A stretch of 64,000 nucleotides of DNA from Clostridium_AD frigoriphilum (GCF_036541405.1 NZ_JAZHFS010000009.1:124001-188000), one strand, 5' to 3'. Counted from the stretch's first letter, positions 8,020 through 16,979 are shown. The notes: generated by a model not told the origin, from the letters alone. Numbers and translations are program-made.

Positions 8020-8466
8020 ATGGATTTAGAATATAAAAGGCAAGTAGATGAATTAAATAAATTATGGCATTTTATGATAGTATCATCTAACTATAAGGAT
8101 ATAGAATCAAAGTTTTTGAGAATACAAGGACTAAGAACTAATGAACTTACAATACTAAGAATTATTTCTGAAAAAGAAAATGTTATTATAAAAGATATAT
8201 TAGAAGTATTAAATGTACCTAAAAGTACATTAACTAGTATGATTGATAGATTAGAAAAGCGCAATCTTATTATTAGAACTCTTAGCAATAAGGATAGAAG
8301 ATCCTACAAGTTAGAACTTACTAAGGAGGGTAATATGGCCCAAGAGGAACATAGAAAATTTGAGGAAGAAGTTTACGGAAAAATAATGATTTCTTTAGAT
8401 ACTTATGAGGATAGAGAAAATTTATTAAAACTTATAAGAAAAATGGCATACAATATATCTAACTAA
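8020..8466 (+). CDS. MarR family transcriptional regulator
   Basis: The 148-residue protein has the MarR winged helix: LRTNELTILRIISEKENVII, then ILEVLNVPKSTLTSMIDRLEKRNLI (recognition helix) and the wing RTLSNKDRRSYKLELTKEG, with the conserved D-R pair. Terminal helices give dimerisation. MarR proteins usually repress their own operon until a small ligand binds; here that operon would include the upstream methyltransferase. Confidence 0.9.
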   Translation: MDLEYKRQVDELNKLWHFMIVSSNYKDIESKFLRIQGLRTNELTILRIISEKENVIIKDILEVLNVPKSTLTSMIDRLEKRNLIIRTLSNKDRRSYKLELTKEGNMAQEEHRKFEEEVYGKIMISLDTYEDRENLLKLIRKMAYNISN

Positions 8467-8533
8467 TCGTTAGGTATTGTAAACTATTTTAAATAGTACA
8501 AATTATATAAAATTGCGTAATATTGGAGGATAA

Positions 8534-9067
8534 ATGAATATAGGATTGGTTAGGCATTTTAAAGTTAATTGTTCTACAAAGATGTTTATGACATCTGCTG
8601 ATTTTAAGCAATGGGTAAAACAATATGATAATAGTGATGTTGTAGAAAATAAATTTAAAATAGGAGATATAAAATGGGACAAATGTTTTTCAAGTGATTT
8701 ATCAAGAGCCATTAAAACTTCTCAATCTATTTTCAAAGGTGAAATAATTAAAACTCAATTATTAAGAGAAGTTCCTATAGCACCAATATTTAATACTAAT
8801 ATAAAAATTCCTTATATATTCTGGTGTATAAGTGGGAGATTTGCCTGGCTTTTTCAGTGCAAATCTCAAATAGAGAATAAAAAAGATACCCAAAAACGTG
8901 TGAATGAGTTTTTGGATAGTATAAAGGATGAATCAAGTAATAATATATTAATTGTTTGTCATGGTTTCTTCATGAATACATTACAAAAGGAACTTAAAAG
9001 TAGGGGCGTTACTGGACGAAATATAAGAACACCTAAAAATGGTACATTATATTTATATAAAAAATAG
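8534..9067 (+). CDS. histidine phosphatase family protein
   Basis: The 177-residue protein begins NIGLVRHFKVNC, giving the catalytic RH pair (the usual RHG is RHF here). It contains SSDLSRAIKTSQSIF, the conserved S-x-L-x-R-A-x-x-T block, and LIVCHGFFMNTL with the second catalytic histidine. Members remove phosphate from sugars, nucleotides or proteins through a phosphohistidine intermediate. The gene ends one base before the convergent folA stop with no room for a terminator. A clear GGAGG precedes the start. Confidence 0.8.
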   Translation: MNIGLVRHFKVNCSTKMFMTSADFKQWVKQYDNSDVVENKFKIGDIKWDKCFSSDLSRAIKTSQSIFKGEIIKTQLLREVPIAPIFNTNIKIPYIFWCISGRFAWLFQCKSQIENKKDTQKRVNEFLDSIKDESSNNILIVCHGFFMNTLQKELKSRGVTGRNIRTPKNGTLYLYKK

Positions 9068-9068
9068 A

Positions 9069-9575
9069 TTATTTTTGTTTCACATTAATAATACGTTCCA
9101 AAGTTAAAAAAGTATATGATGTTGTTTTATCATCATTGATGAACCCAGTTTCTTCTTCTCTACAATTCCACTCTGAATAGTCTAGCTTAGGAAAAAAAAT
9201 ATCAGCATTATATTCTTTATGTACTTTTGTTAAATGTATCCTATTACAATAAGGCAATAATAACTTGTAAATTGCTCCACCGCCTATAACAAAGTATTCT
9301 TCACTGTCTTTCATAAATGCGAATAACTCTTCCTTAGAATTAAAAATAGTAACTCTTTCATCATTTATAACAAAATCTTTATTTTTTGTAATAACAATAT
9401 GATGTCTGCTAGGAAGAATACCAGGAAGGGACTCAAATGTCTTTCTTCCCATTATAATAGTGTTTCCACTTGTAATTTGCTTGAACCTTTTTAAATCTTT
9501 TGAAAAATGCCAAAGTAAATCGTTATTTTTACCTATAGCGAAATTATCTCCAATTGCAACAATAAATGTAAGCAT
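9069..9575 (-). CDS. folA: dihydrofolate reductase
   Basis: The 168-residue protein begins LTFIVAIGDNFAIGKNNDLLWHFSKDLKRF, the N-terminal DHFR signature with the conserved W of the LPW motif. It continues with IIMGRKTFESLP (NADPH binding) and FVIGGGAIYKLLLPYC. It reduces dihydrofolate to tetrahydrofolate with NADPH. It overlaps thyA by one base, and the pair is the standard operon in which DHFR regenerates the folate oxidised by thymidylate synthase. A mobile dfr-type origin cannot be excluded in this accessory region, but the sequence looks like an ordinary chromosomal FolA. Confidence 0.93.
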   Translation of the reverse strand: MLTFIVAIGDNFAIGKNNDLLWHFSKDLKRFKQITSGNTIIMGRKTFESLPGILPSRHHIVITKNKDFVINDERVTIFNSKEELFAFMKDSEEYFVIGGGAIYKLLLPYCNRIHLTKVHKEYNADIFFPKLDYSEWNCREEETGFINDDKTTSYTFLTLERIINVKQK

Positions 9576-10372
9576 TATACAGCCACACTCCCCATATTTA
9601 TTTTCCCAAGGTGTTTATAATCTATAAGTTTAACATCTTCTGGTGTAAAGTCATAGAAGTTTTTAATATTTGGATTAATCCATAGTTTCGGAGCAGCTAA
9701 AGCTTCTGACTTTCTTGAAAGCTGTAGCTTTAAACCTTCAATATGGTTTTCATATATATGTGCATTATTTATAACATGAGTGAACAATCCTACTTTTAAT
9801 CCTGTTACCTGTGCAATTAAATGAACTAATACTGCATATTGACTTGTATTAAAAGGAATTCCTAACGCTGTATCACCACTTCGTTGTACTAACATACAAT
9901 TAAGTCGTCCATCAGTTACATCCCAAAGAGTTAAGAAGCAACAAGGTTGAAGTGCCATTTGGGGCAGGTCCTCTATATTCCATAAATTCATCATCATTCT
10001 TCTATCTTGAGGATTATTTTTCAAGGCATCAATAAGTGTATCAATTTGATGATACTTAGCTATTTGAAAACCATATGCCTTACCAATGGTTCCATCGTCG
10101 TATGCCCATTCATCCCATATATGCACATTTTGTTCCTGAAGTTTTTTAACATCGTTGGATTGGTCTTTGAAAATCCAAAGCAATTCTTTTACTGCTGTCT
10201 TAAAAGCAACAAATTTAGTTGTTAATATTGGAAATTCTTCTTCTAAATCAAATTGCATAATTTGGTGAGGGAGTTTTAAAGTTGCAATACCAGTACGGTT
10301 TTGGTCGTAGTATCCTTTTTTTATAATTTTCTCAATAATTTTAAGATATTGTCTATCCATTTCATTTAACAT
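9575..10372 (-). CDS. thyA: thymidylate synthase
   Basis: The 265-residue protein is a short ThyA like that of E. coli. It has QNRTGIATLKLPHQIMQFDL near the N-terminus, RRMMMNLWNIEDLPQMALQPCC with the catalytic cysteine, RSGDTALGIPFNTSQYAVL for the dUMP site, and HVINNAHIYENHIEGL. It methylates dUMP to dTMP with methylene-tetrahydrofolate. The start codon overlaps the 3' end of a 16-codon leader ORF (10366-10416), and its own ribosome binding site is weak, which suggests translational coupling. FolA follows with a one-base overlap. Confidence 0.93.
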   Translation of the reverse strand: MLNEMDRQYLKIIEKIIKKGYYDQNRTGIATLKLPHQIMQFDLEEEFPILTTKFVAFKTAVKELLWIFKDQSNDVKKLQEQNVHIWDEWAYDDGTIGKAYGFQIAKYHQIDTLIDALKNNPQDRRMMMNLWNIEDLPQMALQPCCFLTLWDVTDGRLNCMLVQRSGDTALGIPFNTSQYAVLVHLIAQVTGLKVGLFTHVINNAHIYENHIEGLKLQLSRKSEALAAPKLWINPNIKNFYDFTPEDVKLIDYKHLGKINMGSVAV

Positions 10373-10416
10373 AATTTATCTTCAATGGGACAGTGTACAC
10401 AATTATTCAAACCCAC
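10366..10416 (-). CDS. possible 16-residue cysteine-rich leader peptide before thyA
   Basis: Starts with GTG, ten bases after AAAGGAAG, and encodes MGLNNCVHCPIEDKLC. The CxxC pair plus a third cysteine could bind a metal. Its stop lies just past the thyA ATG, so the two frames overlap by seven bases, a layout typical of translational coupling. A related but interrupted ORF lies in the same position before the DUF1737 gene at 4249, with homology across the entire leader. Real translation is inferred, not shown. Confidence 0.4.
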   Translation of the reverse strand: MGLNNCVHCPIEDKLC

Positions 10417-10436
10417 TAAATATTCACTTCCTTTCT
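10370..10436 (-). repeat. thyA leader element, copy of 4184-4251
   Basis: On the minus strand it reads AGAAAGGAAGTG, ATATTTAGTGGGTTTG, GTACAC and GAAGATAA ahead of the thyA ATG, aligning to the plus-strand leader at 4184. Upstream lies GCTATAATATGGGCAGCTAA, which contains a -10-like box. Confidence 0.6.
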
Positions 10437-10707
10437 ATATATTGTGTATACGGCACTAGTAGTTAGCTGCCCATATTATAGCATTCTATAAATGTGTTTT
10501 AAATATTATATCATGAAACTCAACAATATTTTTACCATATCCAAAATGAATGTATTATAAATAGTGTGAAATTTCTCATAGCATTATATTCTTGGATGGA
10601 TTATAATGTAATAAAATAAATCAAATGGGTATTATTTTATTGGAAGAAAAGATAAATAGGGTGAAATGGTAAGAATATTAGTCAAAAATTTTGAAAGGGG
10701 TGTCGTT

Positions 10708-11118
10708 ATGAGATTGTTGCTAATGGGGGTTCTTATTATTTCTGTACCTATAATTATAATTATGAATGCAACTTTGGGGTTTCTTATTACTGAAAATGAT
10801 ATAAAGCCAAATAAATTAACAAAATTATTTTATTCTGATGATGAAAGTTTTATTGAATTTTGGGAAAAAAGGAAAGAAAAAGGCATGTTATTGCATAACC
10901 TTAAAAATTTTATTTTCTTGACTGCTTGGTATGGAATAATGGGTTTTGTTTTTTTTACGCAAGATAATAATATTATGTACGGACATGAACACATCCTATT
11001 ATTGTGTATTACTACTATTATTTTTAGTTTAATATCTTCTATAATTGCTTGGGGTCAAGAATACAATAGATATATCAAATTAAAAGAAAAATTGGATATG
11101 GAAATCAGAAAAAATTAA
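10708..11118 (+). CDS. integral membrane protein of unknown function
   Basis: ATG 10708 is chosen because GAAAGGGG lies at the right distance; the frame extends upstream to 10666 without a good site. The 136-residue product has three hydrophobic segments: about 3-25 (LLLMGVLIISVPIIIIMNAT), 69-88 (FIFLTAWYGIMGFVFF) and 96-117 (ILLLCITTIIFSLISSIIAW). A basic C-terminal tail follows. It lies 45 bases before the MutS-like gene in the same direction and probably shares its transcript. No family was recognised. Confidence 0.65.
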   Translation: MRLLLMGVLIISVPIIIIMNATLGFLITENDIKPNKLTKLFYSDDESFIEFWEKRKEKGMLLHNLKNFIFLTAWYGIMGFVFFTQDNNIMYGHEHILLLCITTIIFSLISSIIAWGQEYNRYIKLKEKLDMEIRKN

Positions 11119-11163
11119 GTGAATTACAAGTGTTATTATAAAGTTCGGTAAGGAGCGTTTCAA

Positions 11164-12909
11164 ATGGATAAGGAAAAAAAATTTAACAAATTATTTATAG
11201 CAAGTATAGTTATAGCTGCAATTATAACCTATGTATCAATTGTCCTAGGTAACAATGTAAATAAAATATATTTTTGTGTAAATATTATTTCATTAGTTTT
11301 GCTGATGTTTGGACTAGCAGCAAGAAATAAAGCAATTTTTTATAAAGATTTACAAAAGATTAAAGAGAATTACAGTAATGGAAACAACCGCGTGCGAAAA
11401 TTTGAGGATATTAAATTATTATTTGACGTACTAAAATATAAAGATCCGGAGGAACTATATATTGATGATCAAACTTATTTAGATTTAAATATGGATAATG
11501 TTTTTGAAAAGGTAGATAGAACATTATCCTCGCCAGGAGAACAATATTTATATTATATTTTAAGAAATCCAATCCTAAAAGAAGAAAAACTAATCAATAG
11601 AAATAAGATTATAACGTTCTTTCAAGATAATAAGGAAATAAGAGAAAAAATACAAAGAAAATTTTTTAAATTAGGAAGACAGAATATTAACACTATAACA
11701 TGTTTTTTATGGGATGAAATATCCTATAAAACTTTCATGAAACCACTGTTATATCTTTTAAGGATATTAGCTTATGGTTCCTTAATTTCAATAACGTTTA
11801 TGGGTATAGGAAAGGCATGGATTTTTATACTTATAATATTTGCGGTTAATGGCTATCTTAGTGCTAAAATCAAAAAGGATATTGGCGGAGATCTTGCCTC
11901 AATGGGGTATTTAAGTAAGATTATTAGACTGGCAGAGGCTATTGGATCTGTAGAGGATAAGGAGTTAAAAAGATATACTTTAAAGCTTAAAGAGCAATCA
12001 AAGAAATGCAAGGCAATAACAAGGAAAGACGCCTTTATTAAAATAGGAAGAGTAGAAGGTGTAGATATGTTATACGAGTACATAAATATATTCTTTTTAA
12101 GTGAGGCTAGAGGTTTCAATAAAATAATAGATGAAGTTAAGGCACATATTGAAGATATAAGAAGTATCTATTTGATTTTAGGGGAAATCGATGCATTAAT
12201 ATCTGTAGCTTCTTATAGGGATGGACTTCTAGAATATGTTGAACCTAAATTAACAAAAGGGCTTAAGGAAATAATGGTTAAAGATATAAAACATCCACTA
12301 ATAGACACAGCTATCGGGAATTCTTTAACTTTAGAAAAGGGTGTTATTATAACTGGTTCAAATATGTCTGGTAAGTCTACTTTTCTAAGAGCATTAGGCA
12401 TAAATGCATTATTTTCACAGACTATTTTCACTTGCCTTGCGACAAGTTACGAGGGTGGATATTTCAACATAATATCGTCAATGACTGTTACTGATAATGT
12501 GACTAGTGGGAAAAGTTATTATTTAAGCGAGGCAGAGGCATTGTTTAGGATAATTAATGGTTGCAATGAGGAAGTGACAAGCTTATGTCTTATTGATGAG
12601 ATTTTTAGGGGAACTAACCCTATTGAGAGGGTTAACGCATCTGCTGAGATTCTTGCCTATTTGTCTAGACATAATTCATTGGTGGCAGTAGCTACGCATG
12701 ATCTTGAAATAGCTACTATGGTAGGAGATTTATATGAATGCCATTATTTCACTGAAAATGTAGGAGAACATGGTTTAGAATTTGATTATCAAATAAGAAA
12801 AGGTGTATCTTCAACTAGAAACGCAATAAAGGTACTTGAATTTATAGGATATCCACAAGAAATTATTTATAGAACTAACGAAAGAATTATAAAACAATGT
12901 ATTCTTTGA
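11164..12909 (+). CDS. membrane-anchored MutS-like ATPase
   Basis: The 581-residue protein has two pairs of hydrophobic segments, near residues 9-55 (LFIASIVIAAIITYVSIVLG and ISLVLLMFGLAA) and 187-235 (LLYLLRILAYGSLISITFMG and IFILIIFAVNGYL). Between and after them lie MutS core (lever) helices. The C-terminal third is a MutS ATPase: ITGSNMSGKSTFLRALG (Walker A with the MutS-specific NMSGKS), SYYLSEAEALFRI, LCLIDEIFRGTNPIER (Walker B) and VAVATHDLEIA. The mismatch-recognition domain is absent, so a role in ordinary mismatch repair is unlikely. Members of this group are annotated only as MutS-related. A small membrane protein gene lies just upstream. Confidence 0.85.
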   Translation: MDKEKKFNKLFIASIVIAAIITYVSIVLGNNVNKIYFCVNIISLVLLMFGLAARNKAIFYKDLQKIKENYSNGNNRVRKFEDIKLLFDVLKYKDPEELYIDDQTYLDLNMDNVFEKVDRTLSSPGEQYLYYILRNPILKEEKLINRNKIITFFQDNKEIREKIQRKFFKLGRQNINTITCFLWDEISYKTFMKPLLYLLRILAYGSLISITFMGIGKAWIFILIIFAVNGYLSAKIKKDIGGDLASMGYLSKIIRLAEAIGSVEDKELKRYTLKLKEQSKKCKAITRKDAFIKIGRVEGVDMLYEYINIFFLSEARGFNKIIDEVKAHIEDIRSIYLILGEIDALISVASYRDGLLEYVEPKLTKGLKEIMVKDIKHPLIDTAIGNSLTLEKGVIITGSNMSGKSTFLRALGINALFSQTIFTCLATSYEGGYFNIISSMTVTDNVTSGKSYYLSEAEALFRIINGCNEEVTSLCLIDEIFRGTNPIERVNASAEILAYLSRHNSLVAVATHDLEIATMVGDLYECHYFTENVGEHGLEFDYQIRKGVSSTRNAIKVLEFIGYPQEIIYRTNERIIKQCIL

Positions 12910-13033
12910 TATTTTTAGAATGAATAAATTCAGACAAATTAAAGCACAACAAGACAGATATAAAATCTCATTTTTTGATATACTTTAGCGAAGGTAGGAA
13001 ATAATTAAGGTCATTATAGGGAGGACGTATTAG

Positions 13034-13942
13034 ATGGTGGAGTATTATAAAATTAGAGGGAAAGATCTTTACACTGAAATTTTGGGAGAGGACTCATCTC
13101 CAGTATTATTATTTATTCATGGTGGACCAGGTGGGATTGGTGTTGCAGATTTTATTCAATATCAGGGGGACAGATTATCAAAAAACTTTAAAGTTATAGC
13201 TCCAGATCAAAGGGGAGTATGGAGATCCGAGGCTATTTTAGATGAAGAACATATTTCACTAGAAGATATTATTGAAGATTTTGAAGAATTAAGAAAAAAA
13301 TTACATATAAATAAATGGTCACTGCTTAGTCACTCATTTGGTGGGTATCTTGCTGTTCTTTATGCTAATTTATACCCTAATTCTATTGAATATATGATAT
13401 ATGAATGTCCGTCTTTTAGCTTTGCACTTTCAGAGCGTTCTATGCTAAATGAAGCTGCTAAGGAATTAGTTAAATTAGGAAAATCAGCATTGGCAGAAGA
13501 TTATTTTAAAGCTTTAAGAGAAATTACAGATTATAGGGATATCAATAAACTACTTATGAAGGTGTTAAATGAACTTGGAGCTAACGGAAGTAACTATATG
13601 TGGTTTGGAAGTGATAAGCAAATTATTGAACGAATAGCTATGAGTACTAACGATGCTAAGAATTTATGGAATAAATCTACCAAAACAAGAATTAAATTAT
13701 TGAAGGATTGGCGAGTGTATAATGATGTGTTTACTGAATTATCAAATGTAAACAAACCTTCTTTATTGATTAAAGGTAAATATGATCCAATAACTTGTGA
13801 AGTACAAACAGCAGAATTTATGAAGCGAGTGCAAGACAAACAAGTGGTTACATTTGATTTCTCTGGTCATTATACTAGAATTGAGGAGCCTGATAAGTAT
13901 TGTGAAGTTATAACAAGTTATATATATAATAAGATGAAATAA
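13034..13942 (+). CDS. alpha/beta hydrolase, proline iminopeptidase-like
   Basis: The 302-residue protein contains LFIHGGPGGIG (oxyanion-hole HGGPG motif of prolyl iminopeptidases), VIAPDQRGVWRSE, the nucleophile elbow LLSHSFGGYLAV (G/S-x-S-x-G), LLIKGKYDPIT for the acid residue and FDFSGHYTRIEEPD for the catalytic histidine. The full Ser-Asp-His triad is visible. A tryptophan replaces the usual glycine in GVGRS, a small deviation. It is cytoplasmic, with no signal peptide. An aminopeptidase or esterase role is possible; the substrate is unknown. Confidence 0.8.
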   Translation: MVEYYKIRGKDLYTEILGEDSSPVLLFIHGGPGGIGVADFIQYQGDRLSKNFKVIAPDQRGVWRSEAILDEEHISLEDIIEDFEELRKKLHINKWSLLSHSFGGYLAVLYANLYPNSIEYMIYECPSFSFALSERSMLNEAAKELVKLGKSALAEDYFKALREITDYRDINKLLMKVLNELGANGSNYMWFGSDKQIIERIAMSTNDAKNLWNKSTKTRIKLLKDWRVYNDVFTELSNVNKPSLLIKGKYDPITCEVQTAEFMKRVQDKQVVTFDFSGHYTRIEEPDKYCEVITSYIYNKMK

Positions 13943-13985
13943 TGGAGATTTACATTTTTGTAATGAATGAACTGATTTTGAAAGG

Positions 13986-14879
13986 ATGGGAAAGTTGGGA
14001 ACAATAATATTACTTAATAATACGCTTGAATACATTGAAAGAAATTTGGACACAGCACTTAATATAGATGACATATCAAAAGTCGCATGTTCATCCCGAT
14101 ATCACTTCCAGCGTGTTTTTCATGCATTAACAGGATTTACGGTGACCCAGTACATAAAAAATCGAAGACTTACCCTTGCTGCAGAAGAGTTGGTTGCAAC
14201 AGACAAAAGAGTAATTGATATAGCATTAAAATATGGTTATGAAAGTCCAGAAGCATTTACTAAGGCATTTAAAAGACTGCATGGAATATCACCGTCAGCT
14301 TTAAAAAAGCTTAATGGAAAGATTAAAGCTTTTCCCAAACTCTCTTTTCAAATATCAATAAAAGGAGAATTTGAAATTATTTATACAATAGTTGAAAAGG
14401 AGGCTTTTAAAGTATTTGGTGCAGAATTTGCAACAACTAGAGTTGACGATGCAGCCTATAGAGAGATACCAAAGTTTATTAGTAAGATTTTTGAGGATGG
14501 AACACATGATAGGATAAACGAAATTCTTGGGAACCCCAAGGGCACTTTGCTAAATGGATTTCATTATGGATTTGAAGAAGATGGAACAAGAAAATATATA
14601 ATGGGAGCTGAACAGTTCGAAAAATATATACCAGATGAATTTACTATACTAGAGGTGCCAAAACTTACATGGGCAGTATTTGAAGGTAATGGAGCTGTGC
14701 CCAATAATTTGATTATACATGATATTTGGAGACGCATATACTCTGAATGGTTTCCCTCCTCTGGATTTGAACAAGTGAAAGGCCCATGCATTGAAAAAAA
14801 CTTTTGGGATGATAAAAACCCTGGTGAATACAAATGTGAAGTATGGATTCCTGTTAAAATAAAGTCGATTAATTTATAA
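13986..14879 (+). CDS. AraC family regulator with GyrI-like effector domain
   Basis: Residues 8-105 form the double helix-turn-helix (YIERNLDTALNIDDISKVAC, FHALTGFTVTQYIKNRRLTL and YGYESPEAFTKAFKRLHGIS). The rest is a GyrI-like small-molecule-binding domain (FKVFGAEFATTR, then LEVPKLTWAVFEGNGAVPN and WFPSSGFEQVKGPCIEKNF). Such Rob/SoxS-like proteins sense drugs or amphipathic compounds. AAAGG directly abuts the ATG at 13986, so the TTG at 13995, eight bases after AAGGA, may be the true start. The gene follows the hydrolase by 43 bases and could be co-transcribed. A strong terminator follows. Confidence 0.88.
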   Translation: MGKLGTIILLNNTLEYIERNLDTALNIDDISKVACSSRYHFQRVFHALTGFTVTQYIKNRRLTLAAEELVATDKRVIDIALKYGYESPEAFTKAFKRLHGISPSALKKLNGKIKAFPKLSFQISIKGEFEIIYTIVEKEAFKVFGAEFATTRVDDAAYREIPKFISKIFEDGTHDRINEILGNPKGTLLNGFHYGFEEDGTRKYIMGAEQFEKYIPDEFTILEVPKLTWAVFEGNGAVPNNLIIHDIWRRIYSEWFPSSGFEQVKGPCIEKNFWDDKNPGEYKCEVWIPVKIKSINL

Positions 14880-14920
14880 CTTCCTTATTAAATAATACAT
14901 TTAGTAAAACTAAATAATTT

Positions 14921-14965
14921 CTAAAATACCGCAGAATTCAAATTTGAATTTTGCGGTATTTTTAC
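14921..14965. terminator. bidirectional rho-independent terminator
   Basis: AAATACCGCAGAATTC pairs with GAATTTTGCGGTATTT, flanked by A-runs on the left and T-runs on the right, so it can serve both the AraC gene on the plus strand and the ABC operon on the minus strand. Confidence 0.85.
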
Positions 14966-15025
14966 ATTAGCAGTTGCCTTCCCCATATTGCATATGGATG
15001 TTTAATTAATTTCATAAAACCACAA

Positions 15026-15658
15026 TTACAATTCCTTATTTATATATATTTTAATTGAAATGAAGAATGAAACTACTATAAAAATTATAGGTATGGCTGT
15101 CAGTACGATTCTTTGCAGTAATCCAAAATCAACCCCAAAGGTTGTATTATTCTTTAATATCTCATTTGCAAAAGAGATGAGACTTCCCAGTACAGCCATA
15201 ATTATGAAATTAACCCACCTCGACTTGAGGTATCCGAGCTTGTAATAAAATGGGAAAAAAATAGAAAAATAAATACATACAATAAAAAACTCAAGAAAAA
15301 TGGTGTTTATACCGATGGTTTTACTTACTAAAGTTGGAGCAACAAAATGTAATAAACTGCTCACAATAAGTGTTATTAATATAGCACAGATAAGGAATAA
15401 AAATACTGATAAATATTTTGCAGCCACCACAACTTTTCTATTAACAGGCAAACTATTTATCATTAGTTCACTATTATATTTAAAATCATAAGCATTAGCA
15501 TACACTGCCAGTAGATATATACTTAAAAAACATAACAATATAGTGGTTGCATAATTAGTTTGAAATATAAATGCGTTTACAATGTTTAAAAGAATAAACA
15601 TAAATACGGTTTTATCCTTTTTCTGAATTCTAATGTCTTTCATTATAAGATTAAACAT
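15026..15658 (-). CDS. ABC-2 type transporter permease
   Basis: Start at 15658 is preferred because AAGAGGTG precedes it; an in-frame GTG at 15667 lies inside that ribosome binding site. The 210-residue protein has six hydrophobic segments, for example VFMFILLNIVNAFIFQ, TILLCFLSIYLLAVYANAYD, LFLICAILITLIVSSLLHFV and a C-terminal pair. The N-terminal MKDIRIQKKD pattern is typical of small ABC-2 permeases partnered with YtrB/YhcH-like ATPases. It overlaps the upstream ATPase gene and is the last gene of the GntR-ABC operon. Confidence 0.8.
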   Translation of the reverse strand: MFNLIMKDIRIQKKDKTVFMFILLNIVNAFIFQTNYATTILLCFLSIYLLAVYANAYDFKYNSELMINSLPVNRKVVVAAKYLSVFLFLICAILITLIVSSLLHFVAPTLVSKTIGINTIFLEFFIVCIYFSIFFPFYYKLGYLKSRWVNFIIMAVLGSLISFANEILKNNTTFGVDFGLLQRIVLTAIPIIFIVVSFFISIKIYINKEL

Positions 15659-16517
15659 GAATATCACCTCTTATTGTATAAACCATAATATCTTCTAGTG
15701 ATGCTTTTTCTATCTTACAACTATCATTAAATAAAATCCTTGCTTTCTCTTTATCATCAGTTAATGCCTCAAACCCTGAAGCAGTTTCTCTTATACCTAT
15801 AAATTCCTTTCGTATATTTAAGTCTAAAAGTCTAGAAGCGCCTTTGACTATTGCGTATTTTTGTAGCACTTCTTCCTTCGACTCAGAAAACACCATACTT
15901 CCTTTGTTAATAAAAGTTATATAATCTGCAATTTTTTCAAGATCTGTTGTAATGTGTGTGGAGAAGAAAATTGACATCTCTTCATTCTGAATAACATTAT
16001 ATAAAATATCCATAAGCTCACTTCGAAAAGCAGGATCAAGTCCTGAAGTAGGCTCATCCATAACAATAAGTTCAGCTCCGTGGGAGAGAGCTAATGCTAA
16101 GGCAAATTTTATTTTCATTCCCTTTGAAAGCTTATCTATCACCTTATTTGGATTTAATTCAAAATGTTTAATATACTCCTTAAATTTGTTTTCATCCCAC
16201 CTTCTATAAAAACCTGCTATAATATTTTTCATTTCATTTATGGTAAGCATGCCATAAAATATATTTTCATCATAAACAAATCCTATTTTTTCTTTGATTT
16301 TTCTTTCGTCTTTAACGCTGTCCATACCAAAAACACTGATGCTTCCACTATCTTTTTTTATTAGATTCATAATTGATTTTATTGTGGTACTTTTTCCTGA
16401 TCCATTTGGTCCTATAAATCCCATTACGTATCCTTTTTCAAGCTTAAAGTTTAATCCATTTAAACAAAAATCACCATAAGACTTATTGAGATTTCTAACG
16501 TCTAATACACTGCTCAT
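15651..16517 (-). CDS. ABC transporter ATP-binding protein (YtrB-like)
   Basis: The 288-residue protein carries GFIGPNGSGKSTTIKSIM (Walker A), a Q-loop region in IGFVYDENIFYG, the signature LSKGMKIKFALALALSHGAE, Walker B LIVMDEPTSGLDP and the H-loop FFSTHITTDLEKIAD. The signature is LSKGM, as in other YhcG/YtrB-type ATPases. It pairs with the downstream permease for export or sensing of an envelope-active compound. It is the middle gene of the operon headed by a GntR/YtrA regulator, and its start overlaps the regulator's stop by four bases. Confidence 0.9.
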   Translation of the reverse strand: MSSVLDVRNLNKSYGDFCLNGLNFKLEKGYVMGFIGPNGSGKSTTIKSIMNLIKKDSGSISVFGMDSVKDERKIKEKIGFVYDENIFYGMLTINEMKNIIAGFYRRWDENKFKEYIKHFELNPNKVIDKLSKGMKIKFALALALSHGAELIVMDEPTSGLDPAFRSELMDILYNVIQNEEMSIFFSTHITTDLEKIADYITFINKGSMVFSESKEEVLQKYAIVKGASRLLDLNIRKEFIGIRETASGFEALTDDKEKARILFNDSCKIEKASLEDIMVYTIRGDIHV

Positions 16518-16897
16518 TTTACGTCCTCCTTAAGAAGTTTCATTATATCTATTATTTCTTCCATAGATAAATTCAGTATTTTACTTTCCTTTAAAATTTC
16601 TTTTAATTTTTCTTCTAAAATCTTCATTTTTTTCGTGCGAAGTATATCCTTATTTTGCCCTGATACAAATGACCCTTTACCTGTAAGAGAAACAATAAAT
16701 CCTTCCTTCTCTAATTCTTCATAAGCTCTCTTTGTGGTGATTACACTTACTTGAAGATCCTTTGCTAAATTTCGCATAGATGGAAGTGCATCACCTTCTT
16801 TTATTTCACCAGAAAATATTAGTCCTTTAATCTGATCAATAATTTGCAGATATATAGGATCGTTTGATAAATTTGAAATTATAATAGTAATGTCCAT
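16514..16897 (-). CDS. GntR family regulator, YtrA subfamily
   Basis: The 127-residue protein has the GntR winged helix (PIYLQIIDQIKGLIFSGEIK, then GDALPSMRNLAKDLQVSVITTKRAYEELEKEGFI) and a short C-terminal helical region, the size and layout of the YtrA subfamily. These repress ABC transporter operons that respond to cell-wall-active antibiotics. The operon promoter contains a perfect 29-bp palindrome covering the -10 box, which is the probable operator. Confidence 0.9.
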   Translation of the reverse strand: MDITIIISNLSNDPIYLQIIDQIKGLIFSGEIKEGDALPSMRNLAKDLQVSVITTKRAYEELEKEGFIVSLTGKGSFVSGQNKDILRTKKMKILEEKLKEILKESKILNLSMEEIIDIMKLLKEDVK

Positions 16898-16950
16898 ATT
16901 TTATCTCCTAGCAGTTTCTTTTAATAAACTCTTGTTTAATTTGAAAGAGT

Positions 16951-16979
16951 ATAATGTATATATACTATATATACATTAT
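16951..16979. promoter_or_regulatory. perfect palindromic operator of the GntR-ABC operon
   Basis: Two 14-base arms (ATAATGTATATATA and its exact complement) flank a central C. On the minus strand a TTGACA box (16991-16996) and TATATA (16968-16973) are 17 bases apart, so the operator covers the -10 box. YtrA-type regulators bind such AT-rich palindromes, so autorepression is inferred. Confidence 0.75.

Noticed and set aside
13763..14074. 103-residue minus-strand ORF across the hydrolase/AraC junction
   Set aside because: Antisense to two well-supported genes, with no start signal.
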